64,000 nt of DNA from GCA-003244245 sp050699435 (GTDB taxonomy: Bacteria; Actinomycetota; Actinomycetes; Mycobacteriales; Pseudonocardiaceae). The position numbers and the translations under genes were made by a program. The stretch is from contig JBOHGM010000008.1 in the NCBI GenBank assembly GCA_050699435.1, forward strand, positions 11,103-75,102, given 5' to 3'. The notes beneath the pieces were generated by a model. That model did not search any database. It saw only the letters and a program-made list of their open reading frames with translations, and had not been told where the DNA came from. This document shows positions 53,158 through 62,574 of this stretch, one piece after another. Position 1 is the first letter of the stretch. Every line of letters starts with the position of its first letter.

Positions 53158-55281
53158 TCAGGCAGCTGGCAGTGGCAAGAACGGGCTCGGAGCGCCCGAC
53201 CATGTGACGATCAGCTCGTCGCGGGCCCGGCTGCATGCCACGTAGAACAGCGAGCGCTCGCGCCCTCGCACCGCCGCGTGCTCGGACTCGGGCTGGTTCT
53301 CGAAGGCCCAGTCCAGCGGCACCACACCCGCCTCGGCGCCGATGACGGCGACGCGGGAGAACTCGGTGCCCTTGGCCCGGTGCATCGAGGCGATCTTCAC
53401 CGCCGCCGCGTTCGCTGCGTGCTCCTTCTGCAGCAGTTCCACTGCGACTCCGCCGTCCTGCAGAGCGAGGCGCGCGCGGTCCTGTTCAGCGCTACGGCGG
53501 GTCAGCACCGCGATCGACGAGGCGGCCACGCCCTGGTCCAGCCAACCCCGCACCGTCGCCACCAGGAAGCGCATCTCCTCGGCCACGCCAGGAAAGCCTT
53601 TCGCGATGGGTGCCGGGCCGGTGAACGCGGAGTGGTAGCCCGCGACGGTGTCGTCCTCGCCGTCGAGGTCGACGACCTTCTGATCGCCGATCACGCCCAG
53701 GGCGAAGGCGAGGTTCTGCCGGGATGTCCGATAGTTCAGGGTGAGCCGACGTGAGCGGCCGCGGGTCTCGATACCGAACCGGCTCAGCACCGTCCGCTCA
53801 CCGTAGATCCGCTGGTGGCCGTCTTCGCAGACGAACAGGTCGTTCAGTCCCGGCGCGACCACCCCGCGCAGCACCCTCCAGTGACCAGCGTGCAAGTCCT
53901 GCCCCTCGTCCACGACGATGTGGTCGTAGGTGGGGACCTGTTCACGCAGTAAGGGAACCTCCACGATCTGCGCGGCCCGGGCCGCGAGCAGCTCGAAAGT
54001 GGCCTTTCCCTGCGTCTGTGCGCTGCGCTCGAAGGCCTCGACCACGTTCCAGACCACCGCTCGCTGGACGCGGTTCAGCCGAACCCCCCGGCCCGTGCGC
54101 TTCACCTGCAGGTACGCCTCGCGGGTGTGTTCCGACATCCCGAGCACGACGGTCCGATACTCGCCGGCCAGGAAGGCTGGGGTCAGGACAGGGACGAGGT
54201 CGGCAGGCGTCCCGCTGGAGCGCACCGCTTCCTCCCACATCGTCTCCTGCTCCCGGTCGCCGAGAAGCGGACCGGACGGGCCGTCCGCCGCCTGCACGAC
54301 GGCCCGCACGACCTGGTCCACTCCACGCACGTCCACCCGGGCCAGCTCGTCGGGGTTCACCAGGCTCCGGATGTCCACCTGCAAGTTGGAGGCGAGGTTG
54401 CGGGTGAACGTGCAGAGCAGAATGCGCGCTCCCGGTCTTTTGGCGAGGAAGGCGGCGCGGTGCAGCGCGACGACGGTCTTGCCCGTCCCGGCGCCACCGG
54501 CCAGCCGAAATGGCCCGTTGAACGTCTCGCGGTAGGCGACCGCGCGCTGCGTCGGATGCAGGTAGGTCCGCCAGGCGGCGAAGTCGCCCTCCATCATGCG
54601 GCGGAGCTCGTCGTGGCTGTCGAGGTAGACGAACTGCATGCGGCTGGTCGGCCGCTCGACGGCCTCCACGGGATCGTCGCCCGGGCTAGGTCGGTCCAGC
54701 TCGTAGGTCGCGCGGATCTCCTCGAGGGGTGTGCCGGTGGCGAGCTCGAGCAGCACGCGTTGCTGCCACTCGGGGAGTTCAGCGGCGAGGTCGAGGATGT
54801 CGTCCTCATCGGTCAGCCGGACGGCCTCGTCGGCGACGGCGGGGTTGATGCCGAGGCCCACGAGGTCCGACACCCGGAACGGCAGCACCTGAACCACGTC
54901 CTCGGGAACGGGACGCTGCCGGAACTGTGCCACCTTCTCCTGGATGGCCCGGGCGTGCAGCACCTCCATCGCGCCGTTCGCCGGGTTGACCTCCAACGTC
55001 AGAGTCTGCGCGTAGGTGTAGGCGTCGTCGTGCGGTTTGATAGCGGCGAGCAGCCACATCGGCTCGGCCTCGTCGCCTACGGCGAACAGCACGGCGCGGT
55101 GGCTGAGGTCGACCCGGGCGGTGCGGACCCGGCGGTCCGCCGCATTCTGCGGGATCTTGAGGTCGAGCCCGGTGAGATCGGCGTCGCGGCTGAGCTTGGT
55201 CAGGAAGTCCCACGCCCGGCTCTTCATCGAACCGTCGACGTCGATGGCCCGGTGGAACTCCTTGGACATGATCACGCCCAT
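53158..55281 (-). CDS. UvrD-type SF1 helicase with RelE-like N-terminal domain
   Basis: A 707-residue protein. Residues 1-110 resemble a RelE/HigB toxin fold: MKSRAWDFLTKLSRDADLTG, RVRTARVDLSHRAVLFAVGD and LLAAIKPHDDAYTYA. A linker follows, then the SF1 helicase: Q-motif LHPTQRAVAY, Walker A GGAGTGKT (262-269), motif II HIVVDEGQDLHAGHW, LTLNYRTSRQNL (motif IV region), ASMHRAKGTEFSRVAVIG (motif V) and FYVACSRARDELIV (motif VI). Motif II has DEGQ as in UvrD-like enzymes. The ATG at 55279-55281 overlaps the stop of the large helicase by one base, so the two are translationally coupled; ATG 55269 is possible. Confidence 0.85.
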   Translation of the reverse strand: MGVIMSKEFHRAIDVDGSMKSRAWDFLTKLSRDADLTGLDLKIPQNAADRRVRTARVDLSHRAVLFAVGDEAEPMWLLAAIKPHDDAYTYAQTLTLEVNPANGAMEVLHARAIQEKVAQFRQRPVPEDVVQVLPFRVSDLVGLGINPAVADEAVRLTDEDDILDLAAELPEWQQRVLLELATGTPLEEIRATYELDRPSPGDDPVEAVERPTSRMQFVYLDSHDELRRMMEGDFAAWRTYLHPTQRAVAYRETFNGPFRLAGGAGTGKTVVALHRAAFLAKRPGARILLCTFTRNLASNLQVDIRSLVNPDELARVDVRGVDQVVRAVVQAADGPSGPLLGDREQETMWEEAVRSSGTPADLVPVLTPAFLAGEYRTVVLGMSEHTREAYLQVKRTGRGVRLNRVQRAVVWNVVEAFERSAQTQGKATFELLAARAAQIVEVPLLREQVPTYDHIVVDEGQDLHAGHWRVLRGVVAPGLNDLFVCEDGHQRIYGERTVLSRFGIETRGRSRRLTLNYRTSRQNLAFALGVIGDQKVVDLDGEDDTVAGYHSAFTGPAPIAKGFPGVAEEMRFLVATVRGWLDQGVAASSIAVLTRRSAEQDRARLALQDGGVAVELLQKEHAANAAAVKIASMHRAKGTEFSRVAVIGAEAGVVPLDWAFENQPESEHAAVRGRERSLFYVACSRARDELIVTWSGAPSPFLPLPAA

Positions 55282-58200
55282 CAGCTGCCTCCCCCGGCGG
55301 TAGGGAGTGCCGCGCGCACGGCCTGCTCGTCGGCGGGTACCACGGTCCATCCGTGCCTCGCCAGCCACTCGTCCCGGTCGTGATCCACATCGGCCACCAC
55401 CGCCACCCCTCGATCCGGCCAGGCCAGATCGATCAGGTACTCGCCGTCGTCGACCTCGTGACCGGCCTCCGGCAGCGGCAGCTCGTCCCCGGCCAGGGCC
55501 AGAACCACCGCATGCACGGCACCGTCGCAGACATCGGCGATGTCCTGCCACCGGGGTGGCAGCAAGACGGCGGCCGGTACCGCCGACGCCTCGCCGGCTG
55601 TCGCGTAGGTGTGGGCCTGGAAGCGCCCCGGCTCCAGGAACTGGAGCAGGTTGCCCACCGCGAGCCAGTCCCGCCACGCCTCCACCTGCTCGGCGCTGCC
55701 CACGACCTCGTCGCGGTCGTCCACCGCCAGCCACGCCTGCACAACCTGGACTGCACGCCGCTCCAGTGCCACCACCGCACCGCCTGCCGTGCGCCGGACC
55801 GCCACCGTGGCCTTTCCCGCGGGCAGCTCTGCGCTCACTCGGCCGAGTTCGCTGCACAGCAACGCCGGCAGTGCCGCCGCATCGAGCTTCCTCGTTCCCG
55901 CGCCGTGGCACAGCGCCAGGGCGAGGCTGTGCGCGGGGCTCGCCCACGCCTGCCGAGACGGCCGCATCAGGAACTCGGTGAGTATCGACATCGGGTCGCG
56001 GAGCAGCACCTCGGGCTTGACGCTGCCGGGGGCGGCCATCTGCTGCGCGACCTTGACGAACATCACTCGAAGGGGGTCCGGGCACCAGGCCGGAGGCGCT
56101 GCTGGCTGCCCGTCGAGGATGGCGGCGAAGGCATCGAGGTCATGGTGGGTCACCGCCCAGACGAGGTAGTCCTGGTCGCGCAGGCCCGCTCGCTGGCCCG
56201 CATCCGCGGCGAGACGGTTCGTCAGTGCGGAGCTGTGCCAGCGGTGGCTGTCACAGAACACGGCGATCTGCGGCACCTCGTGGTCGGCGCAGGTGAGGAC
56301 GAAGTCAGGCTGAACGCCGCCCAGCTTCACCTGCGCGGCCAGCGCCCACTGCAGATCATTGAACTTCTGCGGGAACGTGATCTTCGCGCTGTCGCCGTAG
56401 GACATGGCCTGGGTGCTGACCGCGGCGCCCTTGCTCGTCGCCCAGCGCAGCAACAGCGCCCGGAAACGCATCTCGATGGGCGTGTCGTGCGAACCCACCA
56501 CGATCCGCTTGATCGTGTCGATGGGCCGCGGCTCCCACTGGTTCAGGATCTGCCCGAGCAGGTCGATCGCCGAGGCGCGGCGCGCGTCGGGCGCGAACGG
56601 TGGGGGGACGTGCGGCAGCAGGCAGCGGTGACATGCGGCCACGTTCTCGGATACACACGGACAGGTCCGCAGTACGCGAAGCGACGCCTCCAGCAACTCT
56701 CTGACCCGCTGCGGATCGGTGAACCGGCCGAGGTAGCCGGTCCCACCCGGAACCAGGTCATGCAGCACCATCACCCAGCGCTGCAGGCTGCCCGGGACCG
56801 GATCCGCAGCCGCGACCACGTCGAGGTGGTCGGGGTCACCCCCCAGCACCTCGCGCAGGCCGAGTAGCAGCGCCGCCCGGAACGACGTGAGCAGCGTCCG
56901 GTCCGTCACCACGATCGGTGGCACCAGCAGCCGCACCGCCTGGGTGCGAAGCTCGTGGGTGAGCGCGACCGTTTTCCAGTCCGCGGGCGACGGCTCGCGC
57001 CGCTGGCGGCACCACCCGCGGTGCCGGGCGTCGGTGCGGTCCCGCACGCCGCGCTGCGCCGCGGGCACCACGCCGCAGTGCACACACGCATCGAACAGCG
57101 GGGCGGGGACCTCCTGGCCCGCGAGGGACAGGGGCGATCCGCCCCGGTCGGTCGGCCCGAGGTTCACCCAGCGGATGTCGGCCGCGCGCAGGACCTCGGC
57201 GCCGAAGGGATAATCCGCGAGTTCCCAGGCCTCCGTGATGTCGTTCGGGCTGGCGTCCACGGTGGTGACGACGATGAAGCGGGCGCGGCGCCGGTCCTCG
57301 GTGTCGTCGTCGCGCATCGCCAGCTCCCGCGAGGCGTAGGCCGACGCGCGCCGGAACGGCAGCGTGGTGAGCACCTGCCCGGCGTCCGCAGCGCCCGCCG
57401 CCCCGCACCGCGGACAGGTCATCACGGCCGCGTCGGGCGTCATCCGGCCGGACCATCCGCAGGTGGGGCAGAACCGCCGCACGACCGTGGCCGGGTTGCG
57501 GCTCGTCCCGAGGTCGATCCCGTCGATCTCCACCGAGGTCCCGCGCACGTAGAACGTCGCACCGGGGGCCAGTTCGTGCAGTGCGGTACGGCTGCCCCGG
57601 ACATAGCGCTCGTCGCTGGCCTCGTGCGCCCCGGTCTCCTCGTCGGTCCACCACAGGCCGACGTCCAGGCGGGTGGTCTCGTCGAGCAGCGCATAGTTGG
57701 GCAGCAGCCCCTTCGCCTCCAGCGCCGAGATCCAGTAGGCCCGGTCCCGTGCCGCTCGCGCGCTGCGCGCAGCGCCCAACTCACCGAAGAGCCTGCGTAG
57801 GTCGCGCTCGCCCGCCTCGTCGAGCGAGGGGCGGGCCTGCATTGAGGCTATTTCGCGCTCGAGAACGGTGAACCGCGCGGCCAGCTCCTCGCCCTCCGCT
57901 ACCCAGGCGGCAACAGCGGCCTGCACCTCGCGCTCGACACCTGGCGGCTCCCCCTCCGGCCCGCCGTCACCTGCCCATGACCGCAGGTCGGCGGCGGTGC
58001 CCTTGCTGACCGCGTCCCCGAAGCCGCGGAGGAACTCGTCCACATAGGTCCGCGCCTGCGTGCGGCCGTCGGCGACGATGCGGCCGAGCCACGACGTGGC
58101 ACTCAGCCCGTCGGCGAACACGTCCTTCGCCAGCCGGGTGCGCCCCGCCGTCGCGGACCGGGCATGGCGGTCGAACAGGGACGCCAGGTACTGCCGGCGC

Positions 58201-61200
58201 AGGATCTCCGTCGCGTCGAGGTAGCACGCGGGAGGCACCACGTCCCCGGCGATCATGGTGAGCGGGTCCATCAGCCGCTGCAGCTCCAGCGGGCGGGCCG
58301 GCAGCAGCGACACCACCAGTGCGTTGCCGGTGAGGCGCCCGGCGCGGCCCACCCGCTGCAGGTAGGACGCCGTCGAGCGGGGGAGCGAGGTGAGCGCGAC
58401 GGTGGACAGGTCACCGATGTCGATGCCCAGCTCCAGAGTGGGCGTACAGGTGAGCACGTTGGGTGCGTCGGGGCGGGTCGAGGACTTGAAAGCGTTCTCC
58501 AGCTCCACCCGTTCCTGCGCCGGGAGCAGCGACGTGTGCTCGCGGGCGACGATGCGGCGCACCTCGCCGCCGCGGTACAGGTCGCGGTAGAAGTCGTGTT
58601 CGGATCGTTCGAGGCCGTAGCTGCCGGGGCAGCGGTCCCGCTGGCAGGGGGCGCCGGCCAGCTCGTCGAGCACCAGCTCCGGGCCTGGAAACCGGGTCGC
58701 GCAGACGGTGCAGCGCAGCAGGGGTGGTGCCCCGGAGGTGCGGGCGAGGTGTACCCGTTCGGCGGGGATCTGCCACACGGTGGCGCCGCCGTCGGCGGCG
58801 ACGGTGGTGAGCGCGCCGTCGGTGACCAGCGCGTCGAGCAGTGCACGGACGTAGCGGGCGGCGTCCACCGCCGGGACGCCGAGGGCGCGTGCCGTCCACG
58901 TCGAGTACCAGTTCCGCGGACCGACGATGCTGTCGAAGGCCTCGGAGTACCGGGCGCTGGTGGGGAACGACGGGGCCGGGCGTCCGCCCGGGAAGGCCGG
59001 CATCCCCTCCAGCCGGGGACGGCCGCCCCAGATGCTGTGCCGGTTGCCGCTCGCGGCGAACTTCCGCAGCCAGACGTGGCCGATGCTGCCCTGGGTCCGG
59101 ATCCGCTCGACGATGCCGCGGGCCCAGGCAGTGGTCTGGGTAGGCTCCACCCCGTCCAGCGCGAGCTGCACATCCTGGCGGGCCACCACGGCGAGGGCGG
59201 ACGCGACGGCGCCGGCGAGGTCCCCGACGTCCACGTGGGCGGTGACGGCCCCGGTCAGCTCCAGCGTCCGGCCGGTGCGCGACGAGAGCCCGAACTCCAA
59301 CACCGCGGCGAACGACATCCGCTTCGCCACGGCCCGGCGCACCCGCGCCTCGGGCTCGGGAGTGTTCCAGTAGCCGCGGAAGACCTCGTGCGTGCGCAGG
59401 TCCGGGGGGAGCAGCGCGTAGCGCTCGGCCGGGGTGCGGGCGCTCGACGCGATGGCGTCGCCGACCGTGGCGAGGGTGGCACCGTCCGGCCCCATGGCGC
59501 GGTGCAGCAACGCGCGCAGGTTCAGCGCGTATGCCCGGCTCTCCACGAACGCCGCCCGGTGCGAGGCGTCCTGCACGCTGTCGGTGAACACGAGGGTTTT
59601 CTTCTCGGCGGGCGTGACGTCGGGGCTGCCGAAGAGCTGACCGAGGGTCACCGACGCGAGGGTGGCCACCCGCGAGCCGAGGTAGCGGATCCCGTCCTTG
59701 AGCCCGCACGAGGGGCACTGCTCGTCCTTGGCGGCCTGCGCGTCGGGGGTGACGAGGACCGGCACCAGGGTGACGGGCCGCTTGGTCGACGCCGGGACGT
59801 AGTCGGCGGTCTCGGCGTCGACCCAGCGCACGTCGGCGGATCCCTGCGCAGCCTCACCGGGGGCGAAGATCCATGCCCGGGCCGTGGACGCGTCTGTGGC
59901 GGTCTTGGTCCACACCGATGTCGGGCCCGTGTCGAGCGCCCCGCCGGGTGTGGCCACGACGCCCCAGCCCGAGCGCCCGCAGTGCCGGCAGTAGATCGAC
60001 GGCAGCGACTTCGCGCCGTCCTCGACAGCGGCGCCGTCGTGCCACCGGAAGCGCGGGGAGCTGCTCAGCCGCCGCAGCAGCCGGCTGACCTCGCGTACCC
60101 AGAGCTGCACGTCGACGCCGAGCAGCGGGCCGGCCGGTGCCTTCCGGGCCCGGGAGAGCAGCGCGACGTAAAGCGCCACCGCGTGGCGGGCGGCCGCGCG
60201 TCGCTCGTCGGTGGTCGCGGCCCAGCTCGGTACCAGATCTTGTGCCAGCTCGTTCAGCGAGCGCGGAGTGGCGGTGAGGTCGACCAGGGTGCGGGTGAGC
60301 GGGTGGGCGCGCAGCTGCTCGCCGAGCGCCTCGTCGTCCCCGCTGTCTGCGTCGCCGAAGAAGAGGCGCCTGCCCTGCGCGAGCTGTTCCTCGTGCGACG
60401 CGCAATCGCGCAGGGCGGCGCTGACCTCGTCGAGCAGCGGTGTCCGGCCCTGCGGTGCGGTGGTCCACTCCTCGGCTGTCAGGCGGTCCTCGCCGATGAG
60501 CGAGGTCTCGTCGAACTCCGCACCGAACACCGTCTCCGCGAACTCCCGCAGCGCCGGCCCGCCGTCGGCCCCGCCGCCCAGGGTGGCGGAGGTGGCCACC
60601 GGGGTGATGGTGCCCAGCGGCCGCTCGTCGGTGCTCACACCGAGCGCCATGCCCAACCGGCGCAGCAGCATCGCGACGTCGGTGCCCTGGGCACCGTCGT
60701 AGGTGTGGAACTCGTCGAGCACCAGGTACCGCAACGACTCGCCCGCGTCGGCGAACAGCGGGGTGTCCTCGCTGCGCAGCAGCAGCATGTCGAGCATCTT
60801 GTAATTGGTGAGCAGGATGTCCGGCGGGTTCCTGCGCAGGGCGTACTTGTCGGCGATGACCGAGGTCTCGGTCATCGCCACGCCACCGTCGGAGTCGCCG
60901 GTGTACAGCCCGACGGTGACGTCGCCGAGCTCGCCGTGCTGATGGACGAGCTTGGCGACGCGCCGCGCCTGGTCGTTGGCCAGCGCGTTCATCGGGTAGA
61001 GGACCAGCGCCTTGATCCCTCGCTGCCCGGCGCGGCGCTGGCGGCGGCAGTGGTCGAGCAGCGGGACGAGGAAGCTCTCGGTCTTGCCGGAGCCCGTCCC
61101 GGTGGTGACCAGCGTGGGCTGGGGCGTGCGGTCCCGGGAGGCCAGCCGCACCCAGGCCTGCGCCTGATGACGGTGTGGCCGAAACCCACGGGGCGACCAG

Positions 61201-61403
61201 TCGAGATGATGTCGCCAGCTCTCATCGGCGGGCCGGAACGGGAGCTGGAGCCGGATGAAAGGACCGCGGAACACGCCGTGCTCGGGATCGGCGACGAAGC
61301 GCTCCAACTCTGCGCGGACGTCGTCATCGCCGAGGGCGAACGTGGTGCCCAAGAAACTCGTCAAGGACGCCCGCAGGTCCTCAGCGACCAGCGACGGCAA
61401 CAC
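55281..61403 (-). CDS. Giant DEAD/DEAH helicase with DUF1998-like region and PD-(D/E)XK-like domain (DruE/DrmAB-like)
   Basis: A 2040-residue protein. SF2 helicase core: RPHRHQAQAWVRL, Walker A TGTGSGKT (101-108), motif II VLDEFHTYDGAQ (about 228-239), TSATLG (271-276); the second RecA lobe ends TASYLQRVGRAGR (about 1010). Zinc knuckles: CRHCG, CPSCG, CTVC, CPTCGWSG with CPRCG. A DUF1998-like region (about 1500-1600) has LVPGGTGYLGRF and CPCVSENVAACHRCLLPHVP. At about 1640-1720, IEMRFRALLLRW, GGVQPDFVL and PQIAVFCDSHRWH suggest a Vsr/DUF559-like nuclease fold. The last 40 residues end in WLARHGWTVVPAD. The GTG at 61401-61403 has GGAGG 5 nt upstream. Druantia DruE, DISARM DrmA-DrmB and MrfA share parts of this plan. 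Confidence 0.85.
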   Translation of the reverse strand: MLPSLVAEDLRASLTSFLGTTFALGDDDVRAELERFVADPEHGVFRGPFIRLQLPFRPADESWRHHLDWSPRGFRPHRHQAQAWVRLASRDRTPQPTLVTTGTGSGKTESFLVPLLDHCRRQRRAGQRGIKALVLYPMNALANDQARRVAKLVHQHGELGDVTVGLYTGDSDGGVAMTETSVIADKYALRRNPPDILLTNYKMLDMLLLRSEDTPLFADAGESLRYLVLDEFHTYDGAQGTDVAMLLRRLGMALGVSTDERPLGTITPVATSATLGGGADGGPALREFAETVFGAEFDETSLIGEDRLTAEEWTTAPQGRTPLLDEVSAALRDCASHEEQLAQGRRLFFGDADSGDDEALGEQLRAHPLTRTLVDLTATPRSLNELAQDLVPSWAATTDERRAAARHAVALYVALLSRARKAPAGPLLGVDVQLWVREVSRLLRRLSSSPRFRWHDGAAVEDGAKSLPSIYCRHCGRSGWGVVATPGGALDTGPTSVWTKTATDASTARAWIFAPGEAAQGSADVRWVDAETADYVPASTKRPVTLVPVLVTPDAQAAKDEQCPSCGLKDGIRYLGSRVATLASVTLGQLFGSPDVTPAEKKTLVFTDSVQDASHRAAFVESRAYALNLRALLHRAMGPDGATLATVGDAIASSARTPAERYALLPPDLRTHEVFRGYWNTPEPEARVRRAVAKRMSFAAVLEFGLSSRTGRTLELTGAVTAHVDVGDLAGAVASALAVVARQDVQLALDGVEPTQTTAWARGIVERIRTQGSIGHVWLRKFAASGNRHSIWGGRPRLEGMPAFPGGRPAPSFPTSARYSEAFDSIVGPRNWYSTWTARALGVPAVDAARYVRALLDALVTDGALTTVAADGGATVWQIPAERVHLARTSGAPPLLRCTVCATRFPGPELVLDELAGAPCQRDRCPGSYGLERSEHDFYRDLYRGGEVRRIVAREHTSLLPAQERVELENAFKSSTRPDAPNVLTCTPTLELGIDIGDLSTVALTSLPRSTASYLQRVGRAGRLTGNALVVSLLPARPLELQRLMDPLTMIAGDVVPPACYLDATEILRRQYLASLFDRHARSATAGRTRLAKDVFADGLSATSWLGRIVADGRTQARTYVDEFLRGFGDAVSKGTAADLRSWAGDGGPEGEPPGVEREVQAAVAAWVAEGEELAARFTVLEREIASMQARPSLDEAGERDLRRLFGELGAARSARAARDRAYWISALEAKGLLPNYALLDETTRLDVGLWWTDEETGAHEASDERYVRGSRTALHELAPGATFYVRGTSVEIDGIDLGTSRNPATVVRRFCPTCGWSGRMTPDAAVMTCPRCGAAGAADAGQVLTTLPFRRASAYASRELAMRDDDTEDRRRARFIVVTTVDASPNDITEAWELADYPFGAEVLRAADIRWVNLGPTDRGGSPLSLAGQEVPAPLFDACVHCGVVPAAQRGVRDRTDARHRGWCRQRREPSPADWKTVALTHELRTQAVRLLVPPIVVTDRTLLTSFRAALLLGLREVLGGDPDHLDVVAAADPVPGSLQRWVMVLHDLVPGGTGYLGRFTDPQRVRELLEASLRVLRTCPCVSENVAACHRCLLPHVPPPFAPDARRASAIDLLGQILNQWEPRPIDTIKRIVVGSHDTPIEMRFRALLLRWATSKGAAVSTQAMSYGDSAKITFPQKFNDLQWALAAQVKLGGVQPDFVLTCADHEVPQIAVFCDSHRWHSSALTNRLAADAGQRAGLRDQDYLVWAVTHHDLDAFAAILDGQPAAPPAWCPDPLRVMFVKVAQQMAAPGSVKPEVLLRDPMSILTEFLMRPSRQAWASPAHSLALALCHGAGTRKLDAAALPALLCSELGRVSAELPAGKATVAVRRTAGGAVVALERRAVQVVQAWLAVDDRDEVVGSAEQVEAWRDWLAVGNLLQFLEPGRFQAHTYATAGEASAVPAAVLLPPRWQDIADVCDGAVHAVVLALAGDELPLPEAGHEVDDGEYLIDLAWPDRGVAVVADVDHDRDEWLARHGWTVVPADEQAVRAALPTAGGGS

Positions 61404-61489
61404 CTGGGCCTCCCCTTCCCTCGATCGTGAACGGCTTACTCTGGCATCCTCACCGTTTCGATGTCACTCTCGCGAAGGGAGGCGTGGCG

Positions 61490-62033
61490 ATGCGTGCTGA
61501 TGTGGCCTATCTCGACGCGCCCGTCATGGCCCTGGGCGAGGCGGCCCGCCAGCTCGGTATTCCCACCTCGACGCTCAAACATTGGCTCGACGGGCACCAT
61601 GTCGGGGAGCGGTTCTATCTCCTCCGGTGCTGCGATCCGAACCGTCCCCGCGAGGGGACGTGACCTGGGGCGAGATGGTTGAGGCCGACTATCTGCGCGC
61701 CTACCGATCGAAGGGTGTGTCGCTGCAACGATTGCGTCCGTTCATCGCGGAGTGCCGGGAACGCTTCGGCCTACGTTACCCGCTCGCACTGCTGCGTCCC
61801 TTCACCGACGGACGCCGGCTCCTGCTCGAGGCGCAGACCGAGGCGGGGCTGACGGGTGAGCGCGGGTGATTGACGAGCTCGCCTCCGGCCAGCTGGAGCT
61901 ACATTGGCGGGCCGTCACGTACGAGGTCGGTGAGGACACCCGCGAGATCGCCGAGATGTTCCGGCTGGACGTCCACGACGTTCTCGCGGCGCTTCGCCAC
62001 GAAGACAGGCTCCGGCCGCTGAAGATCGCCTGA
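61490..62033 (+). pseudogene. Decayed DUF433-type antitoxin gene
   Basis: ATG 61490 with AAGGGAGG upstream opens VAYLDAPVMALGEAARQLG and STLKHWLDGHHVGERFY. Around 61618 one base is missing; the protein continues in the next frame with SPPVLRSEPSPRGDVTWGEM, SLQRLRPFIAECRERFGLRY to a stop at 61869. A third frame from GTG 61866 (GTGA overlap) gives DTREIAEMFRLDVHDVLAAL, the C-terminal HTH expected of the family. The middle third is deleted. DUF433 proteins are antitoxins of PIN-like toxins; no partner toxin remains. Confidence 0.6.
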
Positions 62034-62122
62034 CCACGCTCGGCCTCGCCCGCTGGTACGTCGACGCCGACACCCACGACACCAGCACCGAGCTCGAGCG
62101 AGCCGAGCTGGTTGACGAGCCC

Positions 62123-62410
62123 GTGGATGCCGATCCGATGGTCTCGCTGTCGCTGCGGTTGCCGAAGTCACTGCTGGACTGGGTGTGCACCCAAGCCCGC
62201 ACCGAGCACACCAAGCCGACCCAGCTGATCCGCCGCTGGATCGAAGAACGCCACCACAGCGGGGAGCCATCACTGGAGGAGCGGGATGCCCGCCCGTGGT
62301 TCACGCTGGACCGGCGACTGCATCAAGATCTGTGGCATGCAGTACGGCTCGAGGAGTTCGCTCGCGCCAACGTGGGCGGCGAAGCACGTGCGTGCGGCCT
62401 CTGCTGCTGA
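62123..62410 (+). CDS. Ribbon-helix-helix antitoxin-like protein
   Basis: The RHH core reads MVSLSLRLPKSLLDWVCTQA followed by RTEHTKPTQLIRRWIEERHH. Upstream in the same frame (62036-62122) WYVDADTHDTSTELE resembles the N-terminal YDTHDTS segment of this antitoxin family, but no start codon is visible there, so the gene may begin at GTG 62123 or be 5'-truncated. After residue 60 the sequence (WFTLDRRLHQDLWHAVRLEE) is unlike the family. No toxin gene follows directly; 62411-62574 holds only fragments (AAKHVRAASAADSYRSAAEE in another frame). Confidence 0.5.
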   Translation: MDADPMVSLSLRLPKSLLDWVCTQARTEHTKPTQLIRRWIEERHHSGEPSLEERDARPWFTLDRRLHQDLWHAVRLEEFARANVGGEARACGLCC

Positions 62411-62562
62411 CTCGTACCGCTCGGCGGCAGAAGAGTGCGCTGGAGCACGGTCGCACATCGCCTGCGAGATGACCGGCACCGAGCGCCGCGCCGTCCGGCG
62501 GTAGGGGGAGTCGAGTCGTGGTCGACCAGACGAGCTGGTCTCCCAAGCGTTGCCACCGCTGG

Positions 62563-62568
62563 TAGTAT
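62563..62568 (+). promoter_or_regulatory. Putative -10 element (TAGTAT) of vapB
   Basis: TAGTAT ends 6 nt before the ATG at 62575. Confidence 0.4.
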
Positions 62569-62574
62569 CCTGTT

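Noticed and set aside
53158..61403. Assignment as a canonical DISARM or Druantia system
   Set aside because: No DrmC, DrmMI/MII, DruA-D or DruH gene is adjacent, and the helicase is paired with a UvrD-type protein instead. Only partial similarity is claimed.
58164..61430. A 1088-codon open frame on the + strand opposite the giant helicase
   Set aside because: It is exactly antisense to conserved helicase motifs, has no ribosome binding site, and its Gly/Arg/His/Pro-rich translation is typical of antisense frames in GC-rich coding DNA.
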